From assembly GCA_964519835.1 (NCBI GenBank), contig CAZFLD010000006.1:29304-93303 (forward strand): 64,000 nucleotides of DNA, given 5' to 3'. The notes beneath the pieces were generated by a model. It was not told the origin of the DNA. It did not search any database and saw only the letters and a list, made by a program, of their open reading frames with translations. This DNA comes from CAZFLD01 sp964519835. GTDB lineage: Bacteria; Spirochaetota; Spirochaetia; DSM-27196; CAZFLD01. How positions within the stretch are numbered: position 1 is the first letter of the stretch; each line of letters begins with the position of its first letter. A program made the translations under genes and the position numbers. Shown here one piece after another: positions 34,640 to 43,266 of the stretch.

Positions 34640-35716
34640 CTACTCCTCTTCAGCAATCTCCGGTTCTTCAACTACTATGCTTCGAAGCTGCCGGTCGGCC
34701 TGGTACAACACAAGCTCCGTCCGGGGCGGTTCACTAAACGGAACCGTCAAACGGCCGCCCGGGTGATTGAGCGTAAAAATCGTCTCTACGCCGCCCCCGG
34801 GCCGATTTGCATCCAAACGAACCTCAACCGCCACCGCAAAATCCGGCAGAGTCACGTCGAAGACCCCAAAGACTTCATTCGACTCCTCCTCCTCTTCGTC
34901 ACCGCTATCGTCCTCGCCCTTCGGAGCCGGACGAGTCATCTCGAGGACAACAATTGTCTCCCGGGTAATCTCTTCACCGGGCGCCGGTTCCTGGGCCACA
35001 ATAGCACCCGCAGGCTCATCTTCCCTGGCATCACGCACCGCGAACGTAAACGCGACGTTGTCTCGATCGAGAAGGTCGATGGCCCGTTCAAAATCGAGCC
35101 CTACATAGGTTTCCACCGTGATGGTCTCGAGGTCCGGCCCTCGGCTAACAACAAGGTCGAGGTCGGTAAGCGAAAGGAGCTCCATGTCGGGAGGGGGATC
35201 CTGCTGCAGCACGGTACCGGGTTCACTCTCGTCAAAAGAATACACAACGTCGCCGATTCGCAGAATTGCGTCGTATGTGGCCGAAAGCTCCCGTAGGCGC
35301 ACCTCCACGTCCCGGAGGTTCCACCCGCGGTAGTCTTCGACCGTGTCTTTGATGGCGCCTTGACTCACCGCGATGTCCACACGTTTTCCTGCCTTTACGG
35401 CGGTACCGGGTGCGGGATCCTGCGAAATGACAAATCCCTTTAGCGTCGGATCCGAATGAAACTGGAGCCGAACTGCGGGATACAACCCCCGCTCTTGCAG
35501 CAGAAGAAGAGCTTCTACTAGTTCCTTGTTTTCGAGATCCGGGACGAGCGTTTCCTCGGCCCCTTCGATGGTGACAAAAAAAACAGTTATGCCGACTATC
35601 GCCATAAGGAGCACAAGGCCGACAAGGGAGTAGACGGCGACCTTGAAGTACCGAGTTTCGGGGTCTTCCGACCCCGACGGCAGTATGCTGCGTAGCTTTT
35701 GGAAAAACTTGGCCAT
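34640..35716 (-). CDS. Membrane-anchored PASTA-domain protein
   Basis: 358 residues. Short cytoplasmic N-terminus, one membrane helix (about 27-49: VAVYSLVGLVLLMAIVGITVFFV), then three PASTA-like units (about 55-120, 125-195, 200-270) with GFVISQDPAPGTAVKAG, GTVLQQDPPPDME and GAIVAQEPAPGEEI turns. A Glu-rich linker and a final beta-rich domain follow. PASTA domains bind cell-wall fragments or muropeptides. There is no kinase domain, unlike PknB-type proteins; spirochaetes carry such kinase-free forms. It follows fmt immediately, in the def-fmt operon. Confidence 0.88.
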   Translation of the reverse strand: MAKFFQKLRSILPSGSEDPETRYFKVAVYSLVGLVLLMAIVGITVFFVTIEGAEETLVPDLENKELVEALLLLQERGLYPAVRLQFHSDPTLKGFVISQDPAPGTAVKAGKRVDIAVSQGAIKDTVEDYRGWNLRDVEVRLRELSATYDAILRIGDVVYSFDESEPGTVLQQDPPPDMELLSLTDLDLVVSRGPDLETITVETYVGLDFERAIDLLDRDNVAFTFAVRDAREDEPAGAIVAQEPAPGEEITRETIVVLEMTRPAPKGEDDSGDEEEEESNEVFGVFDVTLPDFAVAVEVRLDANRPGGGVETIFTLNHPGGRLTVPFSEPPRTELVLYQADRQLRSIVVEEPEIAEEE

Positions 35717-35717
35717 G

Positions 35718-36683
35718 TTAGGTACCGAACACGGCTCCTATGCTGTCCGGACGCCCGTTCACAAAGGATCGGGCATCCATGGGCTTTCGGCCTGCCGGCT
35801 GAAGCTTGCGGACCGCCAGAACACCGTCGCCCGTTTGTACCAGAATTTGCTTGGCGCTGTCCAGCCCGAGAATTCGGCCGGACGTGCCGCGTTGCCACAC
35901 GGGTGCGCTCGGCTCACCTCCCGGCCCGTCGGCAACATGGGCCGGAGCCGCCTCGAGCACCCGAATGCGGTCGCCACCGATGGTCGTCCATGGCCCCTTG
36001 CGCTCGGAATAGGCCCGCACGGAGCGCTCGATACGCGCAGCCGGCGCGCTCCAATCGATGCGCATGGCCTCGTCATCGATGTGGCGGCAATACGTCGCGT
36101 TTGCGCCGTCCTGCGCCACTGGTCGGGCGGTGCCGGCGTAGATGGCTTCGACAACCGATAGGGCCAGAGCCGGCGCGCGTTTGGACACTTCCGCGGCGAG
36201 GGTGCCGGCGGTAACGTTGGCGGCAAGGGGAAACTCTTCCTGAGCGAAGACGTCACCGGCATCCATTTCCGGCGCCATCGACTGGATGCTGATCCCGGTT
36301 ACCTCGTCACCCTCGAGAATTGCGGCTTCAATCGGCGTGGGTCCCCGGTGCCGTGGGAGGAGCGACGGATGGACATTGATCGATCCGTTTGGGAAAAGCC
36401 CCAAAAATCTCGGGCCAAAGATGCGGCCGTATGCAAAACAGACCATCAGGTCGGGCTCGAGCTCCAAAACACGTCCTCGCGCCTCGGAGCCAAGACGGTC
36501 CGGGGTAATAACGGGAATGCCGGCCTCCATCGCGGCCTGTCCTACCGCGGTGGGAACCGGCGTGCCGGATCGTCCCTTTGGCCGCGGCGGGTTTGTCAGA
36601 GCCGCCGTCACCAAGCCACGGGATGCAAGGAGGGAAAACGTCGATACTGCTATGTCCGGCGAACCGGCAAAAAGAACGCCCAA
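35718..36683 (-). CDS. fmt: Methionyl-tRNA formyltransferase
   Basis: Formylates initiator Met-tRNA using 10-formyltetrahydrofolate. N-terminal VLFAGSPDIAVSTF, ending of the formyltransferase site NVHPSLLPRHRGPTPIEAAIL (Asn, His), and DAGDVFAQEEF with the catalytic Asp; the C-terminal OB-like tRNA-binding domain follows. 321 residues, normal. The start is TTG, six bases after the def stop, with AGGA upstream. Pairing with def is the classic order for N-terminal formyl cycle genes. Confidence 0.95.
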   Translation of the reverse strand: MGVLFAGSPDIAVSTFSLLASRGLVTAALTNPPRPKGRSGTPVPTAVGQAAMEAGIPVITPDRLGSEARGRVLELEPDLMVCFAYGRIFGPRFLGLFPNGSINVHPSLLPRHRGPTPIEAAILEGDEVTGISIQSMAPEMDAGDVFAQEEFPLAANVTAGTLAAEVSKRAPALALSVVEAIYAGTARPVAQDGANATYCRHIDDEAMRIDWSAPAARIERSVRAYSERKGPWTTIGGDRIRVLEAAPAHVADGPGGEPSAPVWQRGTSGRILGLDSAKQILVQTGDGVLAVRKLQPAGRKPMDARSFVNGRPDSIGAVFGT

Positions 36684-36689
36684 GGGGTC

Positions 36690-37190
36690 CTAAGCGTTGG
36701 CCGTTGCAGCGGGATTGCGCCGCAAGTAAGCGTTAACCAGCCGCTCACGTTTTCGGTCGGAGAGGTATTGGAGGAATAGCACACCGTTAAGGTGGTCGAA
36801 CTCGTGCTGGATAACCCGGGCGAGCATGCCCGAGACTTCCATGCGAAAAGGGCGGCCCTTCCGGTTGTACGCCTGGATTTCCACACCGGAGGGACGTTTG
36901 ACGTCGGCGTAGACCCCGGGAATGCTCAGGCAGCCCTCCTCGTAGTCGACCTCTTCAATTGATGTACCGATGATCGTGGGGTTGATAAATACGCGCGGCT
37001 CGTCATCCGCCACATGAACCACAAACATCCGCTTTGGAATGCCGACCTGAATTCCCGCGAGCCCGATGCCCCGACCGGTGTGCATTGTCTCGATCATGTC
37101 GTCGACAAGGCGTTCCAGCTCCTCGTCGAACTCGTCTACGGGTTGTGACTTCTCGTAGAGGATTTCATCGGGATACAGCCGTAGTTTCAT
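36690..37190 (-). CDS. def: Peptide deformylase
   Basis: Removes the formyl group from new proteins. All three motifs are present: GIGLAGIQVG (usual GxGLAAxQ), EGCLSIPG with the metal Cys, and HEFDHLNG with the two metal His and the catalytic Glu. 166 residues. The ATG at 37190 starts MKLRLYPD; the frame is open to 37226 but the promoter lies there. No SD is visible, and the -10 box ends seven bases before the ATG, so the mRNA is probably leaderless. Confidence 0.95.
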   Translation of the reverse strand: MKLRLYPDEILYEKSQPVDEFDEELERLVDDMIETMHTGRGIGLAGIQVGIPKRMFVVHVADDEPRVFINPTIIGTSIEEVDYEEGCLSIPGVYADVKRPSGVEIQAYNRKGRPFRMEVSGMLARVIQHEFDHLNGVLFLQYLSDRKRERLVNAYLRRNPAATANA

Positions 37191-37197
37191 ATTTCGT

Positions 37198-37226
37198 AAC
37201 ATACGGCAAGACGGAAATGCGGTCAA
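37198..37226 (-). promoter_or_regulatory. Sigma-70 promoter of def-fmt, leaderless
   Basis: On the minus strand TTGACC (37226-37221) and TATGTT (37203-37198) are separated by exactly 17 bases. The def ATG begins eight bases after the -10 box, where transcription itself should begin. Confidence 0.65.
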
Positions 37227-37257
37227 TTCGACCCAAATTGACTATATTGCTCAGCAT

Positions 37258-37440
37258 ATGCGAGCAGCAGATCTCTTTTTGACACGAGAGCGTGGACGAC
37301 TGATTAACTGTTCCGAGGCGATTGTCCGGGTATACGGCCCGCCCCTCGGCATCCGCGAGGAGCTTGTGGACGAGGCCCGGGGTTGGGGGCGTGGCAATGC
37401 TCAGAGCAGGGACACGGGGTCGACGTCTGATTCGATGTAG
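37258..37440 (+). pseudogene. Truncated C_GCAxxG_C_C-type protein fragment
   Basis: A 60-residue frame starting MRAADLFLTRERGRLINCSEAIVRVYGPPLGI and reaching ARGWGRGNA. It matches the N-terminal third of the redox-active C_GCAxxG_C_C family (helix, N-C-x-E-A, and the Gly-rich turn), but the part with the remaining cysteines is missing. The frame runs 40 bases into the 3' end of priA on the other strand. TATATT lies nine bases before the ATG. Most likely a remnant; a short functional product cannot be excluded. Confidence 0.4.
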
Positions 37441-39350
37441 ACCGTTTTCGCCGTCCGCATTCCGTCTAGGGCGCGCTTCAGGCTAACACGGGCCGCCTTC
37501 GATGTGACGGCGCGGAGCGTGATCTGGTAACGATGGTTGTACGCGATGCGGGCGATTGGGCACTCGGCGGGGCCCAAGACGCTCACCCCCGGCACGGCGT
37601 TATCGACTATACGGCGGGCCAGCCTATCCACGGTAGATTGAACCTCCGCCTGGTCGCGTCCCCTCACCACAACCCGGAGTAAACGGGCAAAAGGCGGAAA
37701 CTCGAGCTCGCGCCGCACGGCCAACTCGCGCGTAAAAAACTCTTCCGCCGAACCCGCGACCGCCATCGCGATGGCGGGGTTGTCCGGTGCGAAGGTTTGC
37801 ACGACAACACGGCCGTCCGCATAAAAGCGCCCTGCCCGCCCCGCAACCTGGGTTATCAACGAGAATGTGCGCTCGGCGGCCCGGAAGTCCGGTAGGTGAA
37901 GTCCGGTATCCGCCGACACAATACCCACCAACTGGACACCGGGAAAGTTTAGCCCCTTCGCCACCATCTGTGTCCCCAAAAGGATCTGAGTCTTTCCACT
38001 ACGAAACGCATCAAGGGCCGCCTCGAGTTGCCCCTTTTTCTGCGCCGTATCGGTGTCGATACGCGCCACGACGTAAGGGGCAAATCGTTCCCGGACCTCT
38101 TCCTCCACTCCCTCGGTACCGATGCCCGAGTAACCTACGTCGAGGGAGCCGCAGTCAGGACACACCTGCACGGGCGCGGAGGAGTACCCACAGTAGTGGC
38201 ACACCATCCGATTGCGGTTGCGATGGTAGGTAAGGCCCACTGAACAGCGATCGCACGACATCTCGTATCCGCAGGTCTTACAGTGAAAAAAATAGGAGAA
38301 TCCCCGTCGGTTGAGGAAAAGGATTACCTGCCGTCCCGAGTCGAGGGTTTCGCGCATGCGCCGTTCGAGGACACGTGACAAGATACGCTCCTCGCCGCGG
38401 AGGTTTACAAGCTCCACCGTCGGCATCGATCCACCGGCGAGGCGCTTGGTGAGACGCATCCTGCGGAAGATACCCTCCTTCATGCCGTACACCGCTTCTA
38501 CCGACGGAGTAGCGCTGCCCATTACCAGCCGAGCGCCCTCGGTGTCGGCTCGCCACATGGCCACACCGCGGGCGTGGTACCGCGGGGCGGTTCCTGACTT
38601 GTAGGAACCCTCGTGTTCTTCGTCGATGACAATCAGCCCGAGCCTTTGCACCGGAGCGAACACGGCGCTCCTGGCACCTACAACAAAGCGCGCCTCTCCC
38701 CGGCGAATACGGCGCCACTCGGAAAGCCGTTGGGAAGGCGTGAGCCGTGAATGGATAACGGCCACGATGTCGCCGAACCGACCGCGAATAGTCTTCGTGA
38801 CTTGGTGGCTCAAGGCTATCTCGGGTACCAGGTAGATGACCGCACGCCCCCCGGCGATAGTCGCCTCCGCTGCCTGCAAAAATACCTCGGTCTTGCCGGA
38901 ACCGGTGATTCCCTCCAGGTAGTAGCGGCCGGATGGGCTGCTGCAGATCGCGTCTATGGCACTCCGCTGCTCGTCCGACGGTGTCGGGGCGTCCTCAGAG
39001 ACCTCGCCGACGTCGCCAAACGCTGAACCGGCGGCAGATTCCCTTCGTCCCGACGGGGTCATCGCGTGTAGTGCTTCGCCGAAGGCGGATAGATATGTGT
39101 CCGCCACCCACTTTGCTCGAGCAAAGTCGGCCTCCTCTACGAGCGGCTCGGCATCGACGACCCGTGTTAGCTCCTTGAGCGCCTTTGGGTCGATATCGCT
39201 GGTAGCACTCAACGACACGACAAACCCGGTTAACTTGCGACCGGCAAAGGGCGCCACCGCCCGGACACCAACGGCTACCGCAAGGCCCTCGGGGACGCGG
39301 TAGGTAAAGGTGTGAGGAATGGGAAGGTCAAATGCCAGCTCGGCGTACAC
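37401..39350 (-). CDS. priA: Primosomal replication protein N' (helicase)
   Basis: Restarts stalled replication forks by loading the primosome. 649 residues: N-terminal 3'-end-binding domain (1-95), Walker A GITGSGKTEVF near residue 150, DEEHEGSYKSG (DEAH-like box), the zinc region with CKTCGYEMSCDRC and CHYCGYSSAPVQVCPDCG (about 355-400), and helicase motifs GTQMVAKGLNFPGVQLVGIVSADTGL and TQVAGRAGR. Slightly short of the E. coli 730 residues. The start is GTG and overlaps the udg stop by 23 bases. Confidence 0.95.
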   Translation of the reverse strand: MYAELAFDLPIPHTFTYRVPEGLAVAVGVRAVAPFAGRKLTGFVVSLSATSDIDPKALKELTRVVDAEPLVEEADFARAKWVADTYLSAFGEALHAMTPSGRRESAAGSAFGDVGEVSEDAPTPSDEQRSAIDAICSSPSGRYYLEGITGSGKTEVFLQAAEATIAGGRAVIYLVPEIALSHQVTKTIRGRFGDIVAVIHSRLTPSQRLSEWRRIRRGEARFVVGARSAVFAPVQRLGLIVIDEEHEGSYKSGTAPRYHARGVAMWRADTEGARLVMGSATPSVEAVYGMKEGIFRRMRLTKRLAGGSMPTVELVNLRGEERILSRVLERRMRETLDSGRQVILFLNRRGFSYFFHCKTCGYEMSCDRCSVGLTYHRNRNRMVCHYCGYSSAPVQVCPDCGSLDVGYSGIGTEGVEEEVRERFAPYVVARIDTDTAQKKGQLEAALDAFRSGKTQILLGTQMVAKGLNFPGVQLVGIVSADTGLHLPDFRAAERTFSLITQVAGRAGRFYADGRVVVQTFAPDNPAIAMAVAGSAEEFFTRELAVRRELEFPPFARLLRVVVRGRDQAEVQSTVDRLARRIVDNAVPGVSVLGPAECPIARIAYNHRYQITLRAVTSKAARVSLKRALDGMRTAKTVYIESDVDPVSLL

Positions 39351-40155
39351 CGTCTAGCACCTTCCGGATTGTCTTGAGGTCTTCCCAGACCGGACGCCGC
39401 AAGTTGTCGTTGCGCAGCACCGCGCTGGGATGATACGTCGGCATCAGGGGGACTCCCGCGTAGCTCATTACCCGACCACGGAGACTGGAAATCCGCTCCG
39501 GCGTGTCAAGGAGCAGCGTTGTTGCTATTCGTCCCACAGTCATAATCGCCTTTGGTCGTACTATGCGAATTTGGGCCTCGAGGTACGGTCTGCACGCTTG
39601 GGACTCCTGGGGATACGGGTCGCGGTTGGCGGGCGGGCGGCACTTCACCACGTTTGTTATGTATACGTCTTTGTCCCGGGCGAGGTCGATGGCGGCAAGC
39701 CACTTGTCCAAGTACCGTCCGGCGCGTCCGACAAAAGGCTCGCCTTCGCGATCCTCGTCCGCCCCGGGGCCCTCGCCGACCACCATAAGCTCAGGATCGA
39801 GCACCCCAACGCCCGGCACGGCCTGCGTCCGCTTTTCGGCAAGCGCACAGTGTGTGCATGCCCTAACCATCTGTTCCAGCGACAAAAGCGCTGATCGCCT
39901 CGCCTCAATACCGGCATCCTGCGGCAGGTCCATCCAAGCGCCCGGATCACCCCCGCTCGTGTCCTTGCTCACGGTCGAGGCGCCCGGACCACCAGAGGTT
40001 CCAAGCACGCCGGAAGTCCCAAGCACGCCGCGGACGCCGGTGCGCCCAAAGGCCGGCGGGGGCGCGTGTGCGGTCGGCTCCCCAAACACGTAATCTTTTA
40101 CCAAATCAAGTATGGTCCAGAACTCTTCCAGCCGGCGCACGTTGTCGTTACTCAT
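39328..40155 (-). CDS. Uracil-DNA glycosylase, family 4 type
   Basis: 275 residues. Excises uracil from DNA. The iron-sulfur type is shown by ACTHCALAEKRTQAVPG, then VVGEGPGADEDREGEPFVGRAG (motif A), NVVKCRPPANRDPYPQE, and MPTYHPSAVLRN (motif B with His); four Cys would hold [4Fe-4S]. An N-terminal extension of about 100 residues includes a repeated VLGTSG unit encoded by a short DNA repeat near 40000-40040, probably disordered. The ATG overlaps the truA stop (ATGA). Family 4 and the related phage-polymerase-like forms are hard to separate. Confidence 0.9.
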   Translation of the reverse strand: MSNDNVRRLEEFWTILDLVKDYVFGEPTAHAPPPAFGRTGVRGVLGTSGVLGTSGGPGASTVSKDTSGGDPGAWMDLPQDAGIEARRSALLSLEQMVRACTHCALAEKRTQAVPGVGVLDPELMVVGEGPGADEDREGEPFVGRAGRYLDKWLAAIDLARDKDVYITNVVKCRPPANRDPYPQESQACRPYLEAQIRIVRPKAIMTVGRIATTLLLDTPERISSLRGRVMSYAGVPLMPTYHPSAVLRNDNLRRPVWEDLKTIRKVLDGVRRAGI

Positions 40156-40919
40156 AACCGCCCATCCGTCTCCGGGGGGTAAACGACATAATCCAAGAAA
40201 AGCCCCTGTGCAGGTGCCGTCGTGCGTGCCGCGTGTCTACCACGGGACGCCAGGATCCGTCCCATCTCGTCCGCTTCTATACCCCGCGCCTCGAGATCGA
40301 GCATTGTACCCACCAGAGATCGGACCATCTTCCACAAAAAGGCGTTGGCGACAATCTTGAATACAGGGCCTGTCGCGGTGGCAAACCATGCGGCGTCCAT
40401 GACCTGTCGTACACGAGAGGCGCTTTGGTCGCCTGCTCCAACAAAGGTACTAAAGTCGTGCTCACCCAGCACTTGTACGGAGTAAGCGTTTAGGAGTCGA
40501 AGATCGGGCGCCCTGCGGAGGCGGAGGACAAATCGCGAGGTAAACGGATCTTGGAACGTTTCGGCGGAACAGTGGTATGTGTACACGCGAGCTTTTGCAC
40601 TGTAGCGAGCGTGGAACTTGTCGTCAACAATGGCCGCGGATCGCACCCGTATGGCTCGCGGTAGGTACCCGTTGATCGCCCGCGGCCACGCCGCCGCGCC
40701 AAGCGAGGCGATGTCTGAATCAAAGCTGATGACCTGCCCACGGGCGTGAACCCCCGCATCCGTGCGCCCGGCTGCCGCGATCCGCACACCGTGCTTGTGC
40801 AGGCGCGATAGTGCGTCCTCGATATGGCCCTGGACGGACTCCGCGTTTTTCTGCACCTGGAATCCGGAGTAGTCGGTCCCGTCGTAGGCAACGACGAGTT
40901 TAAGCCTCCTGTTGGGCAT
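40152..40919 (-). CDS. truA: tRNA pseudouridine synthase A
   Basis: Modifies U38-U40 of the tRNA anticodon stem. 255 residues: LVVAYDGTDYSGFQ N-terminus, catalytic Asp in AAGRTDAGVHARGQVISF, RAINGYLPRAIRV, and C-terminal ANAFLWKMVRSLVGTML. The ATG at 40919 is chosen because the family starts here and GAGG lies upstream; the open frame extends 43 codons further into the DUF2225 gene. It is coupled to the glycosylase downstream (ATGA) and to DUF2225 upstream (20-base overlap). Confidence 0.94.
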   Translation of the reverse strand: MPNRRLKLVVAYDGTDYSGFQVQKNAESVQGHIEDALSRLHKHGVRIAAAGRTDAGVHARGQVISFDSDIASLGAAAWPRAINGYLPRAIRVRSAAIVDDKFHARYSAKARVYTYHCSAETFQDPFTSRFVLRLRRAPDLRLLNAYSVQVLGEHDFSTFVGAGDQSASRVRQVMDAAWFATATGPVFKIVANAFLWKMVRSLVGTMLDLEARGIEADEMGRILASRGRHAARTTAPAQGLFLDYVVYPPETDGRL

Positions 40920-41787
40920 TGTCCTCTTCAGGATTTGCGCCGGGCTTGCCGAGCTCGGCCGATATTTCCTCGTAGAGATCCCGCGCGTTGTCCAAGATGG
41001 CGGCGGGTTTGTTCTTGCTGGCTCGGCCCATGCCAAAGATCCGGGCAACCGTGCGTTTGGCGCGGTTTAACGCCTCCGCCCGCTTTTGGGGATCGCCCGT
41101 CGGACCATGCTTGTACTCGAGATAGCCGCTTACGTATAGGACTCCGTCGTAGCCGTAATTCTTATCCAGGTCAGGCCCGAGGTGACCGGCAACGGAGATG
41201 GTCTCCTTCCCGGTTTGCTCTAGCTCAACGGCTCGTGTATAGAAAAAGCGCGCCTTCCGGTAAAACACTCTTGCCATGTAGTCGAAGTTCTCGCCGCTGT
41301 GCTTTCGATGCATGTCGTGGGACAACCACGCGGCACGAAGCGCCGAGAGACCACGTTTGAATGTAGGAGAAACGTCCTTTGGGAAGTGTTCGTAGCACAT
41401 AATTGCAAAAAAATACGAAGCAATTCCCTCGGCCAAGCCGCGCGGTTCCGAGAAAGCGAGGGTATCAAAAACCCCGCGGAGAGAATCCGTGCGTTTTTCC
41501 GTCTCTTCCAGAATCGCATCGCGGGCACCCTCCGGCACTTTTGAAAAATCGCCCGCGTACGCCGCGTAGTAACAGGACGGACACACCGTCACCGGATAAA
41601 CCAGTGGGAACACCTCCCCGTACTTCTGACTCGGCTCGTAGAGGCGACGAAGCTCCTGGGTAAGATTGCCGGCGATAAGCCGCCCGCGTCCCGTTCTCAG
41701 TTCTTCGCGGTGAAACTTGTCGTCACAGACCGGGCATACGATGGGGCTTTTGCTAATGTAGGTTAGTGACGAGCTGGAGTCGGCCAT
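40900..41787 (-). CDS. DUF2225 zinc-ribbon/TPR-like protein
   Basis: 295 residues. Near the N-terminus a zinc ribbon is formed by VCPVCDDKFHREELRTGRGR and the later CPSCYYAAYAGDF. The rest is helical, with repeats resembling TPR units (FYRKARFFYTRAVELEQTG, YVSGYLEYKHG). This DUF2225 family is common in spirochaetes and clostridia; function not established. The ATG at 41787 is chosen over the longer frame because the upstream part overlaps acpS. It lies between acpS and truA. Confidence 0.88.
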   Translation of the reverse strand: MADSSSSLTYISKSPIVCPVCDDKFHREELRTGRGRLIAGNLTQELRRLYEPSQKYGEVFPLVYPVTVCPSCYYAAYAGDFSKVPEGARDAILEETEKRTDSLRGVFDTLAFSEPRGLAEGIASYFFAIMCYEHFPKDVSPTFKRGLSALRAAWLSHDMHRKHSGENFDYMARVFYRKARFFYTRAVELEQTGKETISVAGHLGPDLDKNYGYDGVLYVSGYLEYKHGPTGDPQKRAEALNRAKRTVARIFGMGRASKNKPAAILDNARDLYEEISAELGKPGANPEEDNAQQEA

Positions 41788-41791
41788 GATT

Positions 41792-42166
41792 TTATGTACC
41801 TTCGAGTACCACCATCGCCACGGCCATCGGCCCATCGTGACTAAGGCTCACGTGAGCTCGACTGCCGCCGAGGCTCCGGAAGAGCTTTTCCGCATCGCCA
41901 AAAAGGTGCAGCACGGGCCGTCCGTCTTTGTCGTTCAACGAGGCGATATCCCTCAGCGAAAAGCCGCCGAGCTTGCGTCCGAGCGCCTTCACGACAGCCT
42001 CCTTGGCCGCAAACCGTGCCGCCAGGGACTGCAGAGCACCGCGCCCACGCCGCCGCACTACCTCGAGCTCTTTGGGGTGGAAATAACGCTCGAGCAGCCC
42101 CGGGTTGTCCAACCAATTGGCGAAACGTTCCGTGTGGATTATATCAACACCGATCCCGATGATCAC
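41792..42166 (-). CDS. acpS: Holo-[acyl-carrier-protein] synthase
   Basis: Transfers 4'-phosphopantetheine from CoA to acyl carrier protein. 124 residues with the family start IIGIGVDII (metal Asp), RFAAKEAVVKAL (metal Glu and CoA-binding Lys), and HVSLSHDGPMAVAMVVLE near the end. The GTG start overlaps the YbbR stop (GTGA), giving coupled translation. Confidence 0.95.
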   Translation of the reverse strand: MIIGIGVDIIHTERFANWLDNPGLLERYFHPKELEVVRRRGRGALQSLAARFAAKEAVVKALGRKLGGFSLRDIASLNDKDGRPVLHLFGDAEKLFRSLGGSRAHVSLSHDGPMAVAMVVLEGT

Positions 42167-43266
42167 GAGGGCGCCTCACCGGGTTCGCCGTCCCCACCGC
42201 CGGGTTCGCCGTCCCCACCATCGGGTTCGCCCCCGTCGGCCGGCGACGACTCTTCGGCCTGCGTTTCGTCCTCGCCCGTAGGCGACTCTTCCTCGGCCGG
42301 AGGACCTTGGGGCACCGCCTCGACCACGAGTTCAACCTGCCGCGGATCGTAGTTCACGACTTTGATTTCCTGCGACAGACTCGCACGCACCGGTATTGTG
42401 GCGGTGCCCGCTTGCTCGACGTCGGTGGCATCTACAATCAGAAGAACCTCATCCGAGAGAATCTCGTCCACCGCGAGCTCCCTCCCCTGCACCTGCACAA
42501 AGCCGGTGGGGAGTGGCGTGGCAAGACGGAGATCGTCTCGAAGGCCCGCCACGACAACGGGCACGTCCTCGATCGTGCGTGTCACTATCCGCTCCTCGAT
42601 GCGGGCGGAAAAGTCGACAATCCCGCCGCCGGGTACGTGTATCAGAGGATCCGGCGTCACCAGCGTCAGCCTAAGTGAAAAGTCGTCCCTACGGTTCGAG
42701 ACATCAATCTCTTCGGTCCTGAGCTCCTCGATTGGCTCAACAAGGCTTCTCGGTCCCTCGAGGAGTACCGAGTTCGGAGTTATCACCCAGTCGTCGAGGA
42801 CATATCCTTCGGGAGGAGCGCCGGTAATCTGAGGTACAACGGGAATGTTTCGGCCCAGCTTTTCTTCCAGGGAAATGGTGACCTCTTCCGGTTCGATGTT
42901 GATTTCCAGCGGATCGACATCGCGGATCGCCTCCGTTGGTCTGTACTCGACCGGTCGACGGTACACACCCTCGGCGGTCACGCCCCTCAAGTCGACAAAT
43001 ACCTCGATGTCGTTCTCAGAGATAGTCCAGATGTCATCGGGTTCTCCCCTGATGCCGACCCGAGCGTTGTTCGAGTAGCTGCTGTTAGGCACGAGGTTTG
43101 TGGGAAGCTCGAGCTCAATTGGGACGTTGACGTAGCGTTCTTCGAGACCGACTACGGCATTGAGAAGAAACAGTAGCACGGCGGCTACCAAAGAGAGAAT
43201 TTTGATCGGCCAGTTTTTCTGGAGTCGGGTCAGCGCCTTGCCAAGCGACCGTGTGAACTGAGCCAA
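42163..43266 (-). CDS. YbbR-domain protein (CdaR-like)
   Basis: 367 residues. One N-terminal membrane helix (about 18-38, WPIKILSLVAAVLLFLLNAVVG) followed by three YbbR-like beta domains outside the membrane. Such proteins bind and modulate the diadenylate cyclase CdaA, whose gene is immediately upstream. The last 50 residues are a Gly/Asp/Glu/Pro repeat tail. The start is TTG directly after the cdaA stop (TAGTTG), with GGAGGAG inside the cdaA 3' end, so the two are coupled. Confidence 0.9.
   Translation of the reverse strand: MAQFTRSLGKALTRLQKNWPIKILSLVAAVLLFLLNAVVGLEERYVNVPIELELPTNLVPNSSYSNNARVGIRGEPDDIWTISENDIEVFVDLRGVTAEGVYRRPVEYRPTEAIRDVDPLEINIEPEEVTISLEEKLGRNIPVVPQITGAPPEGYVLDDWVITPNSVLLEGPRSLVEPIEELRTEEIDVSNRRDDFSLRLTLVTPDPLIHVPGGGIVDFSARIEERIVTRTIEDVPVVVAGLRDDLRLATPLPTGFVQVQGRELAVDEILSDEVLLIVDATDVEQAGTATIPVRASLSQEIKVVNYDPRQVELVVEAVPQGPPAEEESPTGEDETQAEESSPADGGEPDGGDGEPGGGDGEPGEAPS
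42181..42231. repeat. 21-bp tandem repeat in the YbbR C-terminal tail
   Basis: Two near-exact 21-bp copies beginning GGGTTCGCCGTCCCCACC and a partial third encode the tail GDGEPG units. In-frame length means copy number can change without disrupting the gene. Confidence 0.75.
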
